From: Axinella damicornis
Taxonomy: Eukaryota > Porifera > Demospongiae > Axinellida > Axinellidae
Reading direction: 5' to 3'
NCBI GenBank assembly: GCA_963931865.1
Contig: OZ007507.1
Span: 17,226,086 to 17,290,085, forward strand
DNA: 64,000 nucleotides
In this document: one piece after another, positions 46,120 through 58,440 of the stretch
How positions within the stretch are numbered: the stretch's first letter is position 1
How the letters are laid out: every line of letters starts with the position of its first letter
The notes under the pieces: generated by a model
What the model was told of the DNA's origin: nothing
What the model saw: only the letters and a program-made list of their open reading frames with translations
Databases searched by the model: none
Position numbers and translations under genes: made by a program

Positions 46120-47240
46120 TAAATTTGGGAAGTCAACTAGCAAATTGCCTCATTCTTTTGCTAGCCCTATATGCTTTTTCCCCTACCCATTATGCGAATG
46201 GGGAACTTAAATTCAGAGCTTGGAACTAGCTAACCGAGAGGCATGAGAGACCACATGGACGGGTCTCGTCTCCAGGAATGAATATGAAATGTGCAGTCTG
46301 CGGTCTGTAGACTGGGACGCGACCACCTACATACAAGTGTAATCGTACATAAGCACCATGAAACACAAGAAACTAGAATTCTCAATTCTTTCATTACGCT
46401 AGCATAAATTATTCCTTCAATTAAGGTCTGTCCTGTACATACGTACCTTGCATGCAAAGCACATGATTGAGTGCTCAATTCAAAGTTGTTTAATACTCAC
46501 CACTGGCGTGCTCTTTGACAAGGGAGCCCGTAATGAGGACACATGTATTGGCGATGGAGGAAAGTGTTTATCGGACACCACTGAGTCAGGGTAATGTTTG
46601 TTGCCACCATGGCCATTTCCTGCATGGACAAGAGCATGATAATTAAAAGTCCATGCACGAATCACAGGTAAAACTGCCTGTAGATACGGGACTGGACGGC
46701 CACCATAAACATCCGTGTCAACTCCGTCTGCCCACCCGTTCAAGTCCGTGGAGAGACAACTTGAATGTTCGTATTCGGCCTTCTCAGCAATTCTCCGGTG
46801 TAGAGGTGTGCCCGTAGGTGTGGTCTATGCAGGAAATAACGTAATATTCCAAAAGTCAAGTAGTCTCACTACGGACTCGAACGGGCGAGCAGACGGTGCA
46901 ATCACGGAGCAACTTCGACGATGACGGTGCCGTATTTACAGGTAGTTTTTCCTGTGAATGTTTGTATGACACATTTTTACAACATGCACGTAAAATGTAT
47001 ATATAGCACATGCCATCCAATGTATCATTCTACAATGTATAGTCTAATCTACTAGCTTCTTTAGAGATCCCTTGGCAGTGGTGAGACTGACAGGAAGATA
47101 GTCATGGATCGGTGGTTTTGCTCAATATTATCACAAATGCTGGAGCTGTCTCATATGCTGCTCCAAAGGAAGTCTAAACTTGATACTTACTAGTTATTGA
47201 TTGACTCGCATGGGAGTCAATAGAAGTTAGTATGATAGTA
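46120..47240. other. Region without a supportable gene; repeat R4 relative at about 46700-46960
   Basis: The block 46790-46960 (GTGCCCGTAGGTGTGGTCTA, GGAAATAACGTAATATTC, ending CAGGTAGTTTTTCCTGTG) is a copy of the right half of the element at 53428-53737. Another piece lies inverted at about 46500-46740. Confidence 0.6.
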
Positions 47241-47241
47241 G

Positions 47242-47763
47242 CTATCCTCGATACACATGTTGGTCACCCTTGGCATTCTCTTCACCTTGGCCTTCATTGG
47301 TGAGGTTGCGAGGTAGGGAGGCTTGGTGGGGGCTCTTGGGGCTTGGCTGGCCCAGTTTGCTGGGGGTGTGGTCATTATAGGTTGGGTTGGCAACAGGCCG
47401 GGGGTTGTACTTGAAATACTTGGTACCATCATCAGGGACGTCAATTTGGGAGTCCTGCTTTATGTATTCCCTCCCACCGTTCTGGAACTTGCTTAGAGAG
47501 TTGTAGTAGGGTGAAGGGGGGTTGTCAGATGGTTCCTGTATGTGGTAATTGTTGTTGGTCACTGTTGGTTTTCCAGGAGGTGGGCTCTGAAGCCTGCAGG
47601 ATGTGATAGATATATGGATGCTCACGTGCAGTTACTTTGTCATTCACTCATAGGACCCTTATCTGTATAGGTCATCAGTAGGTTATAGGGAATGCAGTCG
47701 GACATGCAATCGGGACAGCCCACCAAAGTCACTAAACTTGCACATCAATACATTAAGATTTTA

Positions 47764-47803
<40 letters not shown>

Positions 47804-50800
47804 TGACGGAAGTGGGGCGGGACTAGACTATAGTGACGCGCGACCTTTGTACTTTAATTTATTTACTGAACCTCGAACTCCGCGAAGAATGTTCGAGAAC
47901 ATTGGGCCCGGGCATGGGCTGGAATCCAGTATGCAATCGGGGAGCAGCAGTCGAAGCGGACGCAATCGGGCGAGCAGCAGCTGAAGCGGGTGCAATCGGG
48001 GAGCAGCAGCTGGACGCGAGGCGGAAGCAAACGGGGAGCAGCAGTGGAAGCGGATGCCGCAATCGGGCCCAGGAGCAGCAGCTGAAGTGGACGCAATCGG
48101 GGAGAAGCAGCTCTTCAGAGAGCTGTCCGGCGCCGGATTACACACGGTAGGCGAACAAGGGGGAAGCGAGCTCAGCTACTTGTTATTAATTATTATTGCT
48201 ATTTCAATGTTACATGATCTATGAATACACTTACACAAACTCGTCCGTCTTTGTTGCTGTGTCAGGTGGGGCTCCGTATGACAATGAAATACCTGACAGA
48301 GATGATACGATACCCCTGCATTAACATCTTATTACTCAGCATTATGCACGGCTAAGATGTCAGTTTCACTACTGTACCATGTACATACATCAGGGCTAAG
48401 ACTATGGGCTGTAGTAGAGTCCGTTATTCCACTTTGGCTTATAGTATACGAGTCATGTGGGTAGCTGTAACAAGCATTTTGCTCTTTCTCCCTGGGTTCA
48501 TATAGGTGTTGAATTAGCCCATTATAATAGTTGAATGAGATATCTAGATGAATGAAAACTGCATTGCACATCTGCAACTGAACAAAGCTTTATGATCAAG
48601 CACTACTGCATGTATTGGTTAGCCCACAATGGCTGAAGACAACACCAAGAACTACATCTACAGATAAATGAAAACTACCGGCTGTACAAAAGAACCTAGC
48701 TCTCTACTTGTGATACTCACTCATTTTCCCTCCCCTCCTCTTGGACAGCTTCTTCTTGCAGCAAACGATCACTAGTATCACCAGCAAGATCAGCACCACG
48801 ACCAGCAGCACTCCGCCCACCACTCCAGCAATGATGTAATAGAGGATGCGCTCTAGAGGGAAGTGGGAGGGTCTTAGTGAAGAGGAGAGAGTGTGAAACC
48901 GTGTGCAAACTGGGATCCTGGCCAGTGATTAACCCTCACATACTCCAAGTGATGCAATTCATCAGTTCAGAATAGCACACCCTTAAACTGACCATCAGCT
49001 CAGCATATACAGCTGCATTGAAGTGAATACTATGGGCCGTCCCATGTTGACTATAATTATATACTAGCTATGAAGCCCTAGGTGAGGAGGCATTTTCAGG
49101 TGTGTGCTGTTTGTAACAAGCATAGTTCAACTTACCATCTTCTGTACCATGTGTCAGCAGAGTCAGTGGATTCGGAATGGGAAAGGAAATATGGGAGTGA
49201 AAATGCATTTGTTTAAATCATCAATGTACGAACAGCAGAGTCCATACTACCTGAGGGAGGTTAAGGCTGCCTCGGTTGTTTTGTGATGCTATACAAGTAT
49301 GCTATAACAGCACCTGGAGTGATCACTGTTTCATGCTGATACATTGACTTGTGACAAGAGTCAAGAGCCCGCTGCAACAACGTATACGTACTCCCAGTTC
49401 AAGTCCACTTGTGTTGAATTATTAATTTAGTTGCCAAACATCGCATTGACAGAAAAGCATTTCCAGATGCGTACTGCATGTTGCTTTTCATTGACCTTAA
49501 CTTAAACTGATCAAGGCTTGCAAAGCACTGAATAGTCTACCCAAAGATGGACATATGCAGCAATGTCCGATGAATTGTAACTCGAGAACAAATGCTCTTC
49601 CTTATGTGGAAAGGTACTAGCTTGCGAGACTATCACAGGGTGGCAGCCCACATGGTCTTGTTTGCCCTTTATTCCCACCTTGTCACCACATGTACTAGTT
49701 GTGTGTGTCGTATACTGGATTTGGTTAGCTGCCCATGAATCCCAATCCTTGCAAGAACCACTCCAAATTCAGCCTTAAAATTTTGTCTAGTGTTGAGGCA
49801 GCCTTGACCATCCTGAGAAGTGGGCCATTAATGCATACAAACGAATGACTTATGGTGAGCAGATGTGGTAATACTGTGTGCGTTGCTTGAGCATAACTTA
49901 CCACACAGTTAACAACAGAATGATACGTTCTGTATGAACAATTCAAGGATGTATATAGCTAGCTGAAAGTTCAATTTCTACCTGTAGGTACAGACTCACG
50001 CAAGCCTGTGGGGTTGCTTGCATCACTGAACTCTCCAACTCCAATCTCATTCTCTGCTGCCACAGCAAACACGTACATGTTCTGATTGTTCAGCTGACTA
50101 GAAACTCTCATCACCACTGTGCGCCCAATTACACCGCGATCCCTGTCAACTATATCCACTAATGATTCAATAAAGTCAGTGGTATCATTGACGGAAATGT
50201 TAAAGGTATCAGGTGACCCATTCGGATGTTCAGTGATGTTCAGAAGGAAGGATAAGATGGGACTTGACCCAAACTCAACAGAGAAATTGAATGTCAGAGT
50301 CCGGGTCGAGCTGGAAACGATGACAGGTGTTGTTGGCTTGTTGGGAGGTGCTGTGGATGTGAGGGGAGAAGGGGAGGGAAGAAAAGGAGCAGCTGTGAAC
50401 CCTATTGCTCCACACTAGACCTGGGACAAAGGTTTGAATCTTCAGTAGGTGCAACTATCAACCTTTGACCCATCATTCATTGAAACATGCTTGCTTTGTA
50501 TGCAAAGTGTTAGCTTTTAGAAATTGGGTAAAAATTAATTTGATGGTGAGCAATTTGGTAAGAGGACATGTGCAGCAGAAGGGAGAGCAAGAGTGGAAGG
50601 CTGTATTGTAGGAGTAGGAGTAGATACAGTTTAGAAGGACCTGGAGCAGACGAACACTTGGTGAGAAGAAACTACCTACCAGCATGCAGGGTTGGAAGGC
50701 TTTAAAGATTACATGGATGCAGACAACAGTTTGAGCTAGGGGCACCATCCCAGTCCTACTCATGCACAATATGCATGGCAGAAAAACATCACTTAGAGTA

Positions 50801-52588
50801 ATAATTATTGTGTGTACCTGAAATATAAACATGATCATTCCATAAGGCAGCACTATTGCCACTCAGCTCCTACATATCTGTACTCGTGCCATAAAATGGT
50901 ACTTTTCTCCATATTCAGCTCCATATATATAGACAATTATGTATGTGATAAATGAACAAGTTGTCTCAGCTGTCTGCACTATAATGGACACACAAGCTAC
51001 ATGTATACAGTAAGTATGCGACCTACCGACAGTGGTAATGAGAGAGGAGGAAATAACTTCACTCTTTCCCAATGAGTTGGACACTCTGGCTTGGAATGTG
51101 TAGCTTGTGGTGGGGTCTAAACCCGTGATTAAGGTTCTACCAGATGCAATGGGGTAATTGATTGTATTCACGAAAACACCATCACGGATGATCTGCATCG
51201 ACGAAAATATTGCAAGAAGGGTGTAACCATTGGATGAATGTGCTCAGAAAACAATCTGCATTTAAGTTCAAGAAACGGTCAGATCAAACTGTTACAAGAC
51301 CTTGGAGATGAGAAACTAAAACCCTGGTTGTATGAAGGGATGATTCCACACACCACTGACCTGCACAACGATGGTATCAACTTCCTCCCCTCGAACTCCA
51401 TCATACTCCAGTTCCCACTCAATCAAGACAGAGCGCCCACCTTCCTGGGCTGTTGCATTGAAGAACTCCAGCCTTGGTACTGCATACCATCGTCATTGTG
51501 TGTGTGTGTGTGCAGAGGGAAATGACACAGTGTATGCATGTGCCAAGTCTGTACCAGAAATGCTTGTGTTCTGTGTGCATGCCCATCACCCCCTGTAGTA
51601 ACAACTCCTTCACTCACAAGTTGAGAGGGCGTGCAGAGCAAGTGAGTGGAGCAAGTGACGGAAGCGTCTGATGAATTTAAACAGATCCACGTATGGCACA
51701 CTGGCATTCCTGCCATCCATACTGATGTCAGAAATTAACTAAAGACTATGCTACCGGTATGGTTGTCCATTTTAGACGATTTCTACCAGTCTGTCACACT
51801 CGACATGGAGTCATAGACTTCTCAAGCGTGGTCCCTACATAATTATCAGGGTACTATGCACCAATATTGGAGAATGGATGCATAGTACACTGATTACAAA
51901 CTCACCATCATCCTCACTGGTGTACTGAACAACATTAGTTGGTTCACTGAGTCCTCCAAGATTGAAGGATCTCAGTCTGATGTCGAACACTTCGCCAGGT
52001 GTGAGATCAACCAGGGTGCCATTGGTTTCATTACCGGGAAATCTCTGCTCTGACTGCATCGAAAAAGCGGAGGAGGAAAGAAAGTGGAGTGGAAGGAATT
52101 CGAAGTGAGTAGAGAGAGAAGGGTGTGTTATTGAAATTAAGAAGGTGAGAAGAGGAATACAGAGGTGAAAAGGAGGGGGAAAAAGAGAGTAGGAAGGGAG
52201 AGGTGGAATACAGTCTCTAAAGTGTAAATTAATGAATCCCTTTACCTGTTCAAAGGTACCGGTCCTGCCTCGATCGATACTGAGTTCTGCTACAAAGCTC
52301 TCCACCACTCTGTTGAGGGCAGAGGGAGGGGGTTGGATCCATTCCAGTGTGACAGAGAAGGGTCCTGTGTTAATCACCGTGAGGTTGCTGGGTGGAGCTG
52401 GGAGCTCTATAGGGTGTGTCCAAGGTCATAATCCACATTAAAACAAAACCAACAGTACGTGCAATTCTGCTTTGGTAATTAATACTATTTCAATAGGATT
52501 CATGTACAGAGGTGTAGTGTGCTTTAATTAGTTCCTGGTTCCAATTTATCAGACTTTGCAAACCTGTCCAAATCACACGTGTGCACAT

Positions 52589-52628
<40 letters not shown>

Positions 52629-53077
52629 ATGTACACACACACACACACACACACACATGCACACACACACACATGCACGCACACACACAGACAAACTTGC
52701 ACACACCACACACCACTCACACCACACACCACTCACACCACACACCACTCACACCACACACCACACACACACACCTATAACTTTCAGTTGTTGCATCCTG
52801 GTGTCGGTGCCGAATGTATTGAATGCCTCACAGCGGTACACCCCCACATCCCCCACCAGCACACCACGTATCAAAAAAGTCCCATTCTCGCCAAACTGGT
52901 AACGGCTGTCTGTGCTCACAGTTAACTGTGTCTCTGTCTGTCCGGTGACCCTGAACCACCTGGTACCAGCACTAGGGTAGACTATGAAGTTGCACCGGAG
53001 CTGTGCATCCCTCCCGACACCAACAGCAATTACCTCTATTATACTGTCATTGAGTGGTATGACAATTTCAGGAGCAC
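47242..53077 (-). CDS. Gene D: Ig-FN3-FN3-FN3 membrane receptor (5' end missing)
   Basis: Exons in order: Ig 53077-52775 (LRCNF, TRWFRV, GVYRCEAFN), FN3-1 in two exons 52406-52246 and 52053-51906, FN3-2 in two exons 51479-51361 and 51192-51027, FN3-3 50350-49982, a possible 6-nt microexon 49141-49136, membrane exon 48852-48721 (about 25 hydrophobic residues beginning YYIIAGVVGGVLL) followed by CCKKKLSKRR, and a tail exon from about 47586 or 47593 to the stop at 47242. Module borders are phase 1 and the mid-FN3 introns are phase 0. The tail is rich in Pro and Tyr and contains NPTY, an NPxY motif known for PTB-domain binding or endocytosis. The link from the membrane exon to the tail needs an unseen connecting exon. 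No signal peptide was found. It resembles animal Ig/FN3 adhesion receptors in general; no specific orthologue is claimed. Confidence 0.75.
47766..47802. repeat. (GT)n microsatellite
   Basis: An uninterrupted GT run precedes the second minisatellite-bearing element. Confidence 0.95.
47840..48190. repeat. Minisatellite-bearing dispersed element, copy 2
   Basis: The left end has CCTCGAACTCCGCGAAGAATG and GGGCATGGGCTGGAATCCAG, then GGGGAGCAGCAG-type tandem units (about 47937-48110) and the GAGAGCTGTCCGGCGCCGG end. It lies in a gene D intron. The open frames on both strands come from the stop-free unit. Confidence 0.75.
52588..52775. repeat. (CA)n-rich tract
   Basis: Long CA runs with interruptions ATG and ACCACACACCACT units. 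On the gene D transcript this is a (GU)n tract beginning at the donor of the Ig exon. Confidence 0.95.
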
Positions 53078-53087
53078 CTGTGTGTAA

Positions 53088-53280
53088 GGATGTGTGTGTG
53101 TGTATGTGTGTGTGTGTGTATGTGTGTGTGTGTATGTGTGTGTGTGTGTATGTGTGCATGTGTGTGTGCGTGTGTGTGTGTTCATGTATGTTGTGTGTAG
53201 TGCATACATGTGCATGTGTAATGTGTGTGAGGATGCATGAGTGCATGTGTGTTTGTGAGTGTGTGCACATGTGGGTGAGT
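53088..53280. repeat. (GT)n-rich tract
   Basis: GT runs with TATG interruptions. On the gene D transcript it is a (CA)n tract just upstream of the Ig exon acceptor. Confidence 0.95.
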
Positions 53281-53427
53281 GGAGGGAGGAGATCTTGTGT
53301 AATAATTGTTGCAAAGGAGAGAGAAAGGAGACGCAAAATCATCGTCTGTATATGCAGGGCAGATTACATGATGCAAGTTACTGTGCAAATTGAGCCTCAA
53401 GTCACAACAGTGAGATCAAGATGGACA

Positions 53428-53737
53428 GCACAGGGAAAACTACCTGGTAATACGGAAAATTACTCCGTGATTGCACCGTATGCTTCCGTTTTGAGTCCGT
53501 GGTGGGAACACTTGAAGACGGACTCATGCACAGCTTTCTCGCCATTGTTGCTTAGAGGAGTGCCCGTAGGTGTGGTCTACGCAGGAAATAACGTAATATT
53601 CAAAACTAGATGGTTCCCACCACGGAGTCGAACGGACTCAAACGGCAGGCATACGGTGCGATCACGGAACGCCTTTGACGATGAAAATGCCCGTCCGGTC
53701 CCGTATTCACAGGTAGTTTTCCCTGTGCAGGTATCTT
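53428..53737. mobile_element. Inverted-repeat element R4
   Basis: The ends are CACAGGGAAAACTACCTG and its complement CAGGTAGTTTTCCCTGTG. The interior has repeated GGACTC and ACCGTATGC / GCATACGGT pairs. A partial copy is at about 46790-46960. Confidence 0.8.
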
Positions 53738-54884
53738 AAATTGTGTCTCAAGGGCCGGTGGCATTCATGCATTGGAGTACATATGTAGAGGGGACGGGTG
53801 GATTCTGGTGTGTGTTTGTGCACTTTGTAGCTCACATGTTACAAATCTGACAAAACTCTTTGCAGTCCCACACCTCCTTTCCACTACCTACGTATACCCT
53901 ACAAGCATTCTCAGCCCATCCCAGTGGGTCACTCCCTTGTCCCACACAGCATGCTCTTTGATGGTCGGCAATTTTGATGTAAAATCACATTCTCCCAACA
54001 ATTGATGCCAAGGAGCACTCTGCATGTGTAACTACATTGCTTCAAATACACTCATGGGTAGCACAGCTACTACTGAGCCCTATATTGGCCATTGCAGAAA
54101 TGACCCTAGACTTCAAAATCGATTTTCAGTAGATTGATGTGACACGTAGATTTCATTCCAACGATTGGCTCACACAGTGAAGGCTCAATATTGCAACAGT
54201 GCAGTACACCTCAGATTTTTCTCCACGGCTGTGAGATAAAATCTGGGCGGAGGCCTGGGAACGGAGCCACCTTAGCTATGCATTATCAACTAGATTTAAT
54301 TGAGAGAGCACCAATTTCTTTTTGGGGTTGCTACTCTGTTTAGGAGGTATATTGCTGCTCCATAAAACAAGGTGGGCATAACCTCACAATTCGACTACAT
54401 TCAGCATATTCAAGCATTCATATATTTGTACTTAGCTACCTCATCATTAATGTACCGGTAGACTTAATGCAAGCCTCAACGAGTATGTTTTTCAAAAAAC
54501 TAACAGTGTTACCATTTCAGTGCTTGCAGCGTTTGTCTGTTATGAAGTGTCTGGGTAGGATAGCCATGATCAGTGGTCACAATTGGTCAGCTTACCAGCC
54601 AATAATTATTATTGCTGAACAAGGTTAGCTTAGGTAATTGCCTCAATTGAACGCTTCAACATTGCAACCACAACAGACTTGTCCACCATTGAGCAATGTA
54701 AACAAACAGATAATTTTGGGCACTAAAAATCTTCACTGTGCATTAAGGTTGGTATGCAACAATTAACAAGACCGGCCATTTCCATCAAACCAAATCGTTG
54801 TCATACTTCTATATCATGGCAACTCATGGCAATTAAATTTTACTCATGATGGGTTGTCTCTTTGCTATTTACAATGGTCATTAG
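53738..54884. other. Region without a supportable gene
   Basis: A partial TAGYCTCG-type hairpin lies at about 54220-54272 (GATAAAATCTGGGCGGAGGC). If gene D has further 5' exons they should lie here or beyond, but none was recognised. Confidence 0.4.
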
Positions 54885-54889
54885 CAACA

Positions 54890-57340
54890 GCATCTTTTAG
54901 GAGATTTCAACGTAAATTATGATAACCATTTACACCCTTTGTATTCTAACTTGTGCTCAATTACTTCACTGTATTGTTTAACCCAAGTTGTTGTAGGTCC
55001 TACACATGTACATCATGACGGCTCTACCTCTACAATTGACCTAGTGTTTGTGCCGGATCCCTCTGTGGTGAACAGCTGCAATACTATTCCTCCATTGTCC
55101 AACTCAGACCATTATGGAATCATTATGGAACTTAATAGGAAGCCTGCAAAATCTGAAAAGACTAATGGTCGGCTAATCTGGAGGTATTCATATGCTGATT
55201 GGAACACAGCACGTGAGTTAATTGATACCTTCAACTGGGACTCCATTATGTCCGATGACGTTGAGCTGTCCTGGAAACAATGGCACCAGCAATTCATGCG
55301 TATCATGTCTCAAACAATACCCAACAGGCTTCTACCCTCAAGAAGAAATCTTCCATGGTTAAATAAATCTATTGTTCGCTCCATGAAAAAGAGAAACCTA
55401 CTATTTAAAAGGGCCAAAACATCTGGGAACTTTGGTCAATTCAAGCTTGCCCGGAATCGTACTGTCGCTATGCTTCGCCGTGCCAAGCTGAATTATTTCC
55501 GCAAGTTAAATCCTAGGGACCCTAAGAAGTTCTGGAAAACTGTTAAGCTCGTGAACATGAACAAGCAGCCAATCCCAACCCTGTCGCACGATGGCAGAAT
55601 TGCTGATAGTGATGGTGACAAGGCCAACATGCTGAACTCTTTCTTTTATTCCTGCTTCAACCAGTCCCATCCTCCAGTTGCTGAGTGTTACCCACCCTGC
55701 TTTTCCTGCCCTGAGGATGTGCTGTGTTCTGAGCAGGAGGTGTGTGACCTCCTGGCTGCACTGGATGTTACCAAGGCAAGTGGACAGGATGGTATATCAA
55801 CCAGGATGCTTAGGTATACTGCACTGAGCATTGCCCCCTCACTCACACAACTGTTCAATCTGTCATTGAAGTCAGGTGTCATTCCATCTGATTGGAAAAA
55901 ATCCCTGATTGTTCCAATACCCAAAAACTCCGATGGCTCTAAGCCAACCAACTATCGTCCCATCTCGTTGCTGCCAATTATCAGCAAAGTACTGGAACGA
56001 CATGTCTATTCACTTGTCATGGAACATCTTCTATGCCATCACCCACTAGCTTCCTGTCAATGGGGCTTTTTAGAGGGCAGGTCAACGGTCACTGCTCTGC
56101 TACACTGCACAAATGAGTGGCTTAAAGCTCTGGAAGATGGAAAGGAAGTATGTGCAGTTTTTTTTGACTTCCGAAAAGCTTTCGATTCCATCCCTCATAC
56201 ACCGCTTATGACTAAACTAGTTACCCTTGGACTTGATGAACATATCATTTGCTGGCTTAACAACTATCTTGCCAACAGGACACAGTCAGTGGTGGTTAAT
56301 GGATCCATATCTGACCCAGTCCCGGTGCTGTCAGGAGTTCCTCAGGGATCCGTGTTGGGCCCCTTGCTTTTTCTTATCTACATCGATGACTTACCAGCTA
56401 TGGTGAGCAATCTTTACCAGTCCAAAGTCAACCTCTTTGCCGATGATGTCCTGCTCTACCATTTGATATCTAACGCCGCAGACTACACTGTGTTGCAAGA
56501 AGCAATAACATTGTTAGAAGACTGGTCAATCACCAACTACCTGGATTTCAATGTATCCAAATGCAAGTATATGATCATTTCCAGAAGAAACTCCCCAACT
56601 CTCCCGCCAATTCAGTTGCATCTGCTCGGAGACCCTCTCCAAAGAGTGGAGTGCTACAAATACTTGGGCCTACTCATCTCCAGCAATATGTCATGGTCGA
56701 CTCATATCACTGCAACTTGTTCTAAGGCCAAACAGATCCTCGGACTACTCTACAGACGCTTCTATGGCACTGCTAGCCCAGATACCCTGAAGCAATTGTA
56801 CCTCAGTATGGTTCGGCCGCACCTTGATTATGCATGTCAAATCTGGGACCCTCACCTTGCTAAAGACAAGAAAAAACTGGAGGATGTGCAAAAATTTGGC
56901 TGTAGGCTGGCATCTCACCAATGGGATTCTACCTACCAAGACCTACTTCAACTGTATGAACTACCATCCCTGGAGGAGCTCAGGCTGCACCTAAAACTTG
57001 GTCTAATGTTCAAGATCATTCACAATCTCTGTTACTATCCGGACACACCATCCTTTCGGGATAACGTTCATAGTAGAGCTGCCCATGCATTCCAATTTAG
57101 ATTGCCTTTTGCTCATACTAACGCATACTATTTTTCTTATTTTCCTCACACGATGTCAGTTTGGAATTCTTTGGATAACAAATGTGTTACCTCGAGTACT
57201 TATAGTTCATTTATGTATCATCTTAGAACTTAAAATATTCCTGCATTTTGTTGTTGGGTGCACACTCGTTAGTAGTACCTACTATTGTGTATCCGTTGCA
57301 TTGCATAAAGTATTATAGACAAAAATATATATATATATAT
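54890..57340 (+). mobile_element. 5'-truncated LINE with endonuclease end and intact RT frame
   Basis: The frame opens in the endonuclease domain: GDFN at about 54900, STIDLVF and SDHYGI, then runs without a stop to 57233. RT motifs: NYRPISLLPIISKVLE, FFDFRKAFDSIPH, SGVPQGSVLGPLLF, FADDVLLYH and CYKYLGLLIS. The C-terminal part has RPHLDYACQIWDPHL. The 3' end TTGCATAAAGTATTATAG is followed by AAAAATATATATAT. The 5' part of the endonuclease and ORF1 are absent. It is related to, but clearly diverged from, the LINE at 43590-45735. The intact frame suggests a young copy. Confidence 0.9.
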
Positions 57341-57354
57341 ACAAAGCCACTCAC

Positions 57355-57502
57355 CAGTCCGCTGAAACGTCCATCAGGATCTTCCAATAGAACCAGCGAA
57401 GCATTAGACCAATCACTAGGTATGTATTGAATTGGATACCACCCGCTAAAAGTATTTTGGCTACACCTTTCCATAATAGTGACCTCTACTGTTGAACTTA
57501 TG
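57355..57502 (-). CDS. Orphan exon, unrecognised (49 codons)
   Basis: A 148-nt open segment has acceptor TTACAG| at 57502 and a consensus donor GGACTG|GTGAGT at 57355 (phase 2 in, phase 0 out). It encodes VEVTIMERCSQNTFSGWYP and SNASLVLLEDPDGRFSGL. The composition looks genuine, but no domain was recognised and no partner exons were found. The LINE tail ends about 15 bp beyond its donor. Confidence 0.35.
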
Positions 57503-57689
57503 CTGTAAGCATCCATTAACTTTGGGCGTTAACCTCTACTTACCTCATGTGTGTGACAGTTGGGTGTGGCTATGGACAACCTACAGTCAAAAGGTACAGA
57601 GACCACCCTGGCTCTGGATCATCTCCATTCTGGTTGTCATTGGGGACGACTGGATCCTGATCCTCAGATACAAATAATCATTTCTTAAA

Positions 57690-58440
57690 GCACCGCTGTT
57701 ACAAGAGAACAATGGAGTGGGCAACTGGTCCTCCTCATCCTCATGACCATAAATTATAGAGATGCAAACATTCACTACAAGTTTGTTGGTACAAGAGCAT
57801 ATGCACCATGTACCAGTGAAGGTGTCCTTGCATGCACCATGCACTTTCATTATAGATATTCACGATGTGCTACTGGAGCATTGTTGTTACAAACTGGTCC
57901 TCATGTTCCCCATGATGCAGATATTCACTACCTATGATTCCTGTTGTTACAAGAGCGTATGCACTGTGCATGTAACTGGATCCCCATTATCCTCTTGGTA
58001 CAAATATTCATGTGTTGCTACAAGAACAATGGGGCGGAAGAGGATCCTTGGATTGGGCAAGGAGATCATGGTCTTTGTGACCATGGAGATAAAAATATTC
58101 ACTGCAAGTTTATTTTTACAAGAGCACACACACCTTGTACAAACGCCAGGGTTAATTGGCAACAGGATCTTGATCACAATATCCTTTCAGTACAAATATT
58201 CATTTGTTGTTACAAGAACAATGGGGTGGAAGGGATCCATTGAGTGGGGCTCAGTGGGCAAGGGGATCCTTGGTCCTTGTGACCATGGAGATACAAATAT
58301 TCACAAGCCAGCTTGTTGTTACAAGAGCATATGCATGGACCATGTACCAATTGGGTGAGCAACTAATCACCATGGAGATACATGCCAGGTGGGCAAATGG
58401 ATCATGATCACCCTTGCATCCTGGAGATAATATTCACAAG
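57690..58440. repeat. Irregular tandem repeats with TTACAAGARCA core
   Basis: Diverged units with TTGTTACAAGAGCATATGCA or TACAAGAACAATGGGG plus ACAAATATTCA and GTGACCATGGAGATA recur at irregular spacings of about 65-105 bp. A 198-codon open frame at 57762-58358 is a by-product of this repetition. Confidence 0.7.

Noticed and set aside
52579..52925. Thr/His-rich plus-strand frames over 100 codons
   Set aside because: Translation of a (CA)n microsatellite and antisense of the gene D Ig exon.
52984..53739. 251-codon plus-strand frame
   Set aside because: It runs through antisense Ig exon, a (GT)n tract and an inverted-repeat element; no domain.
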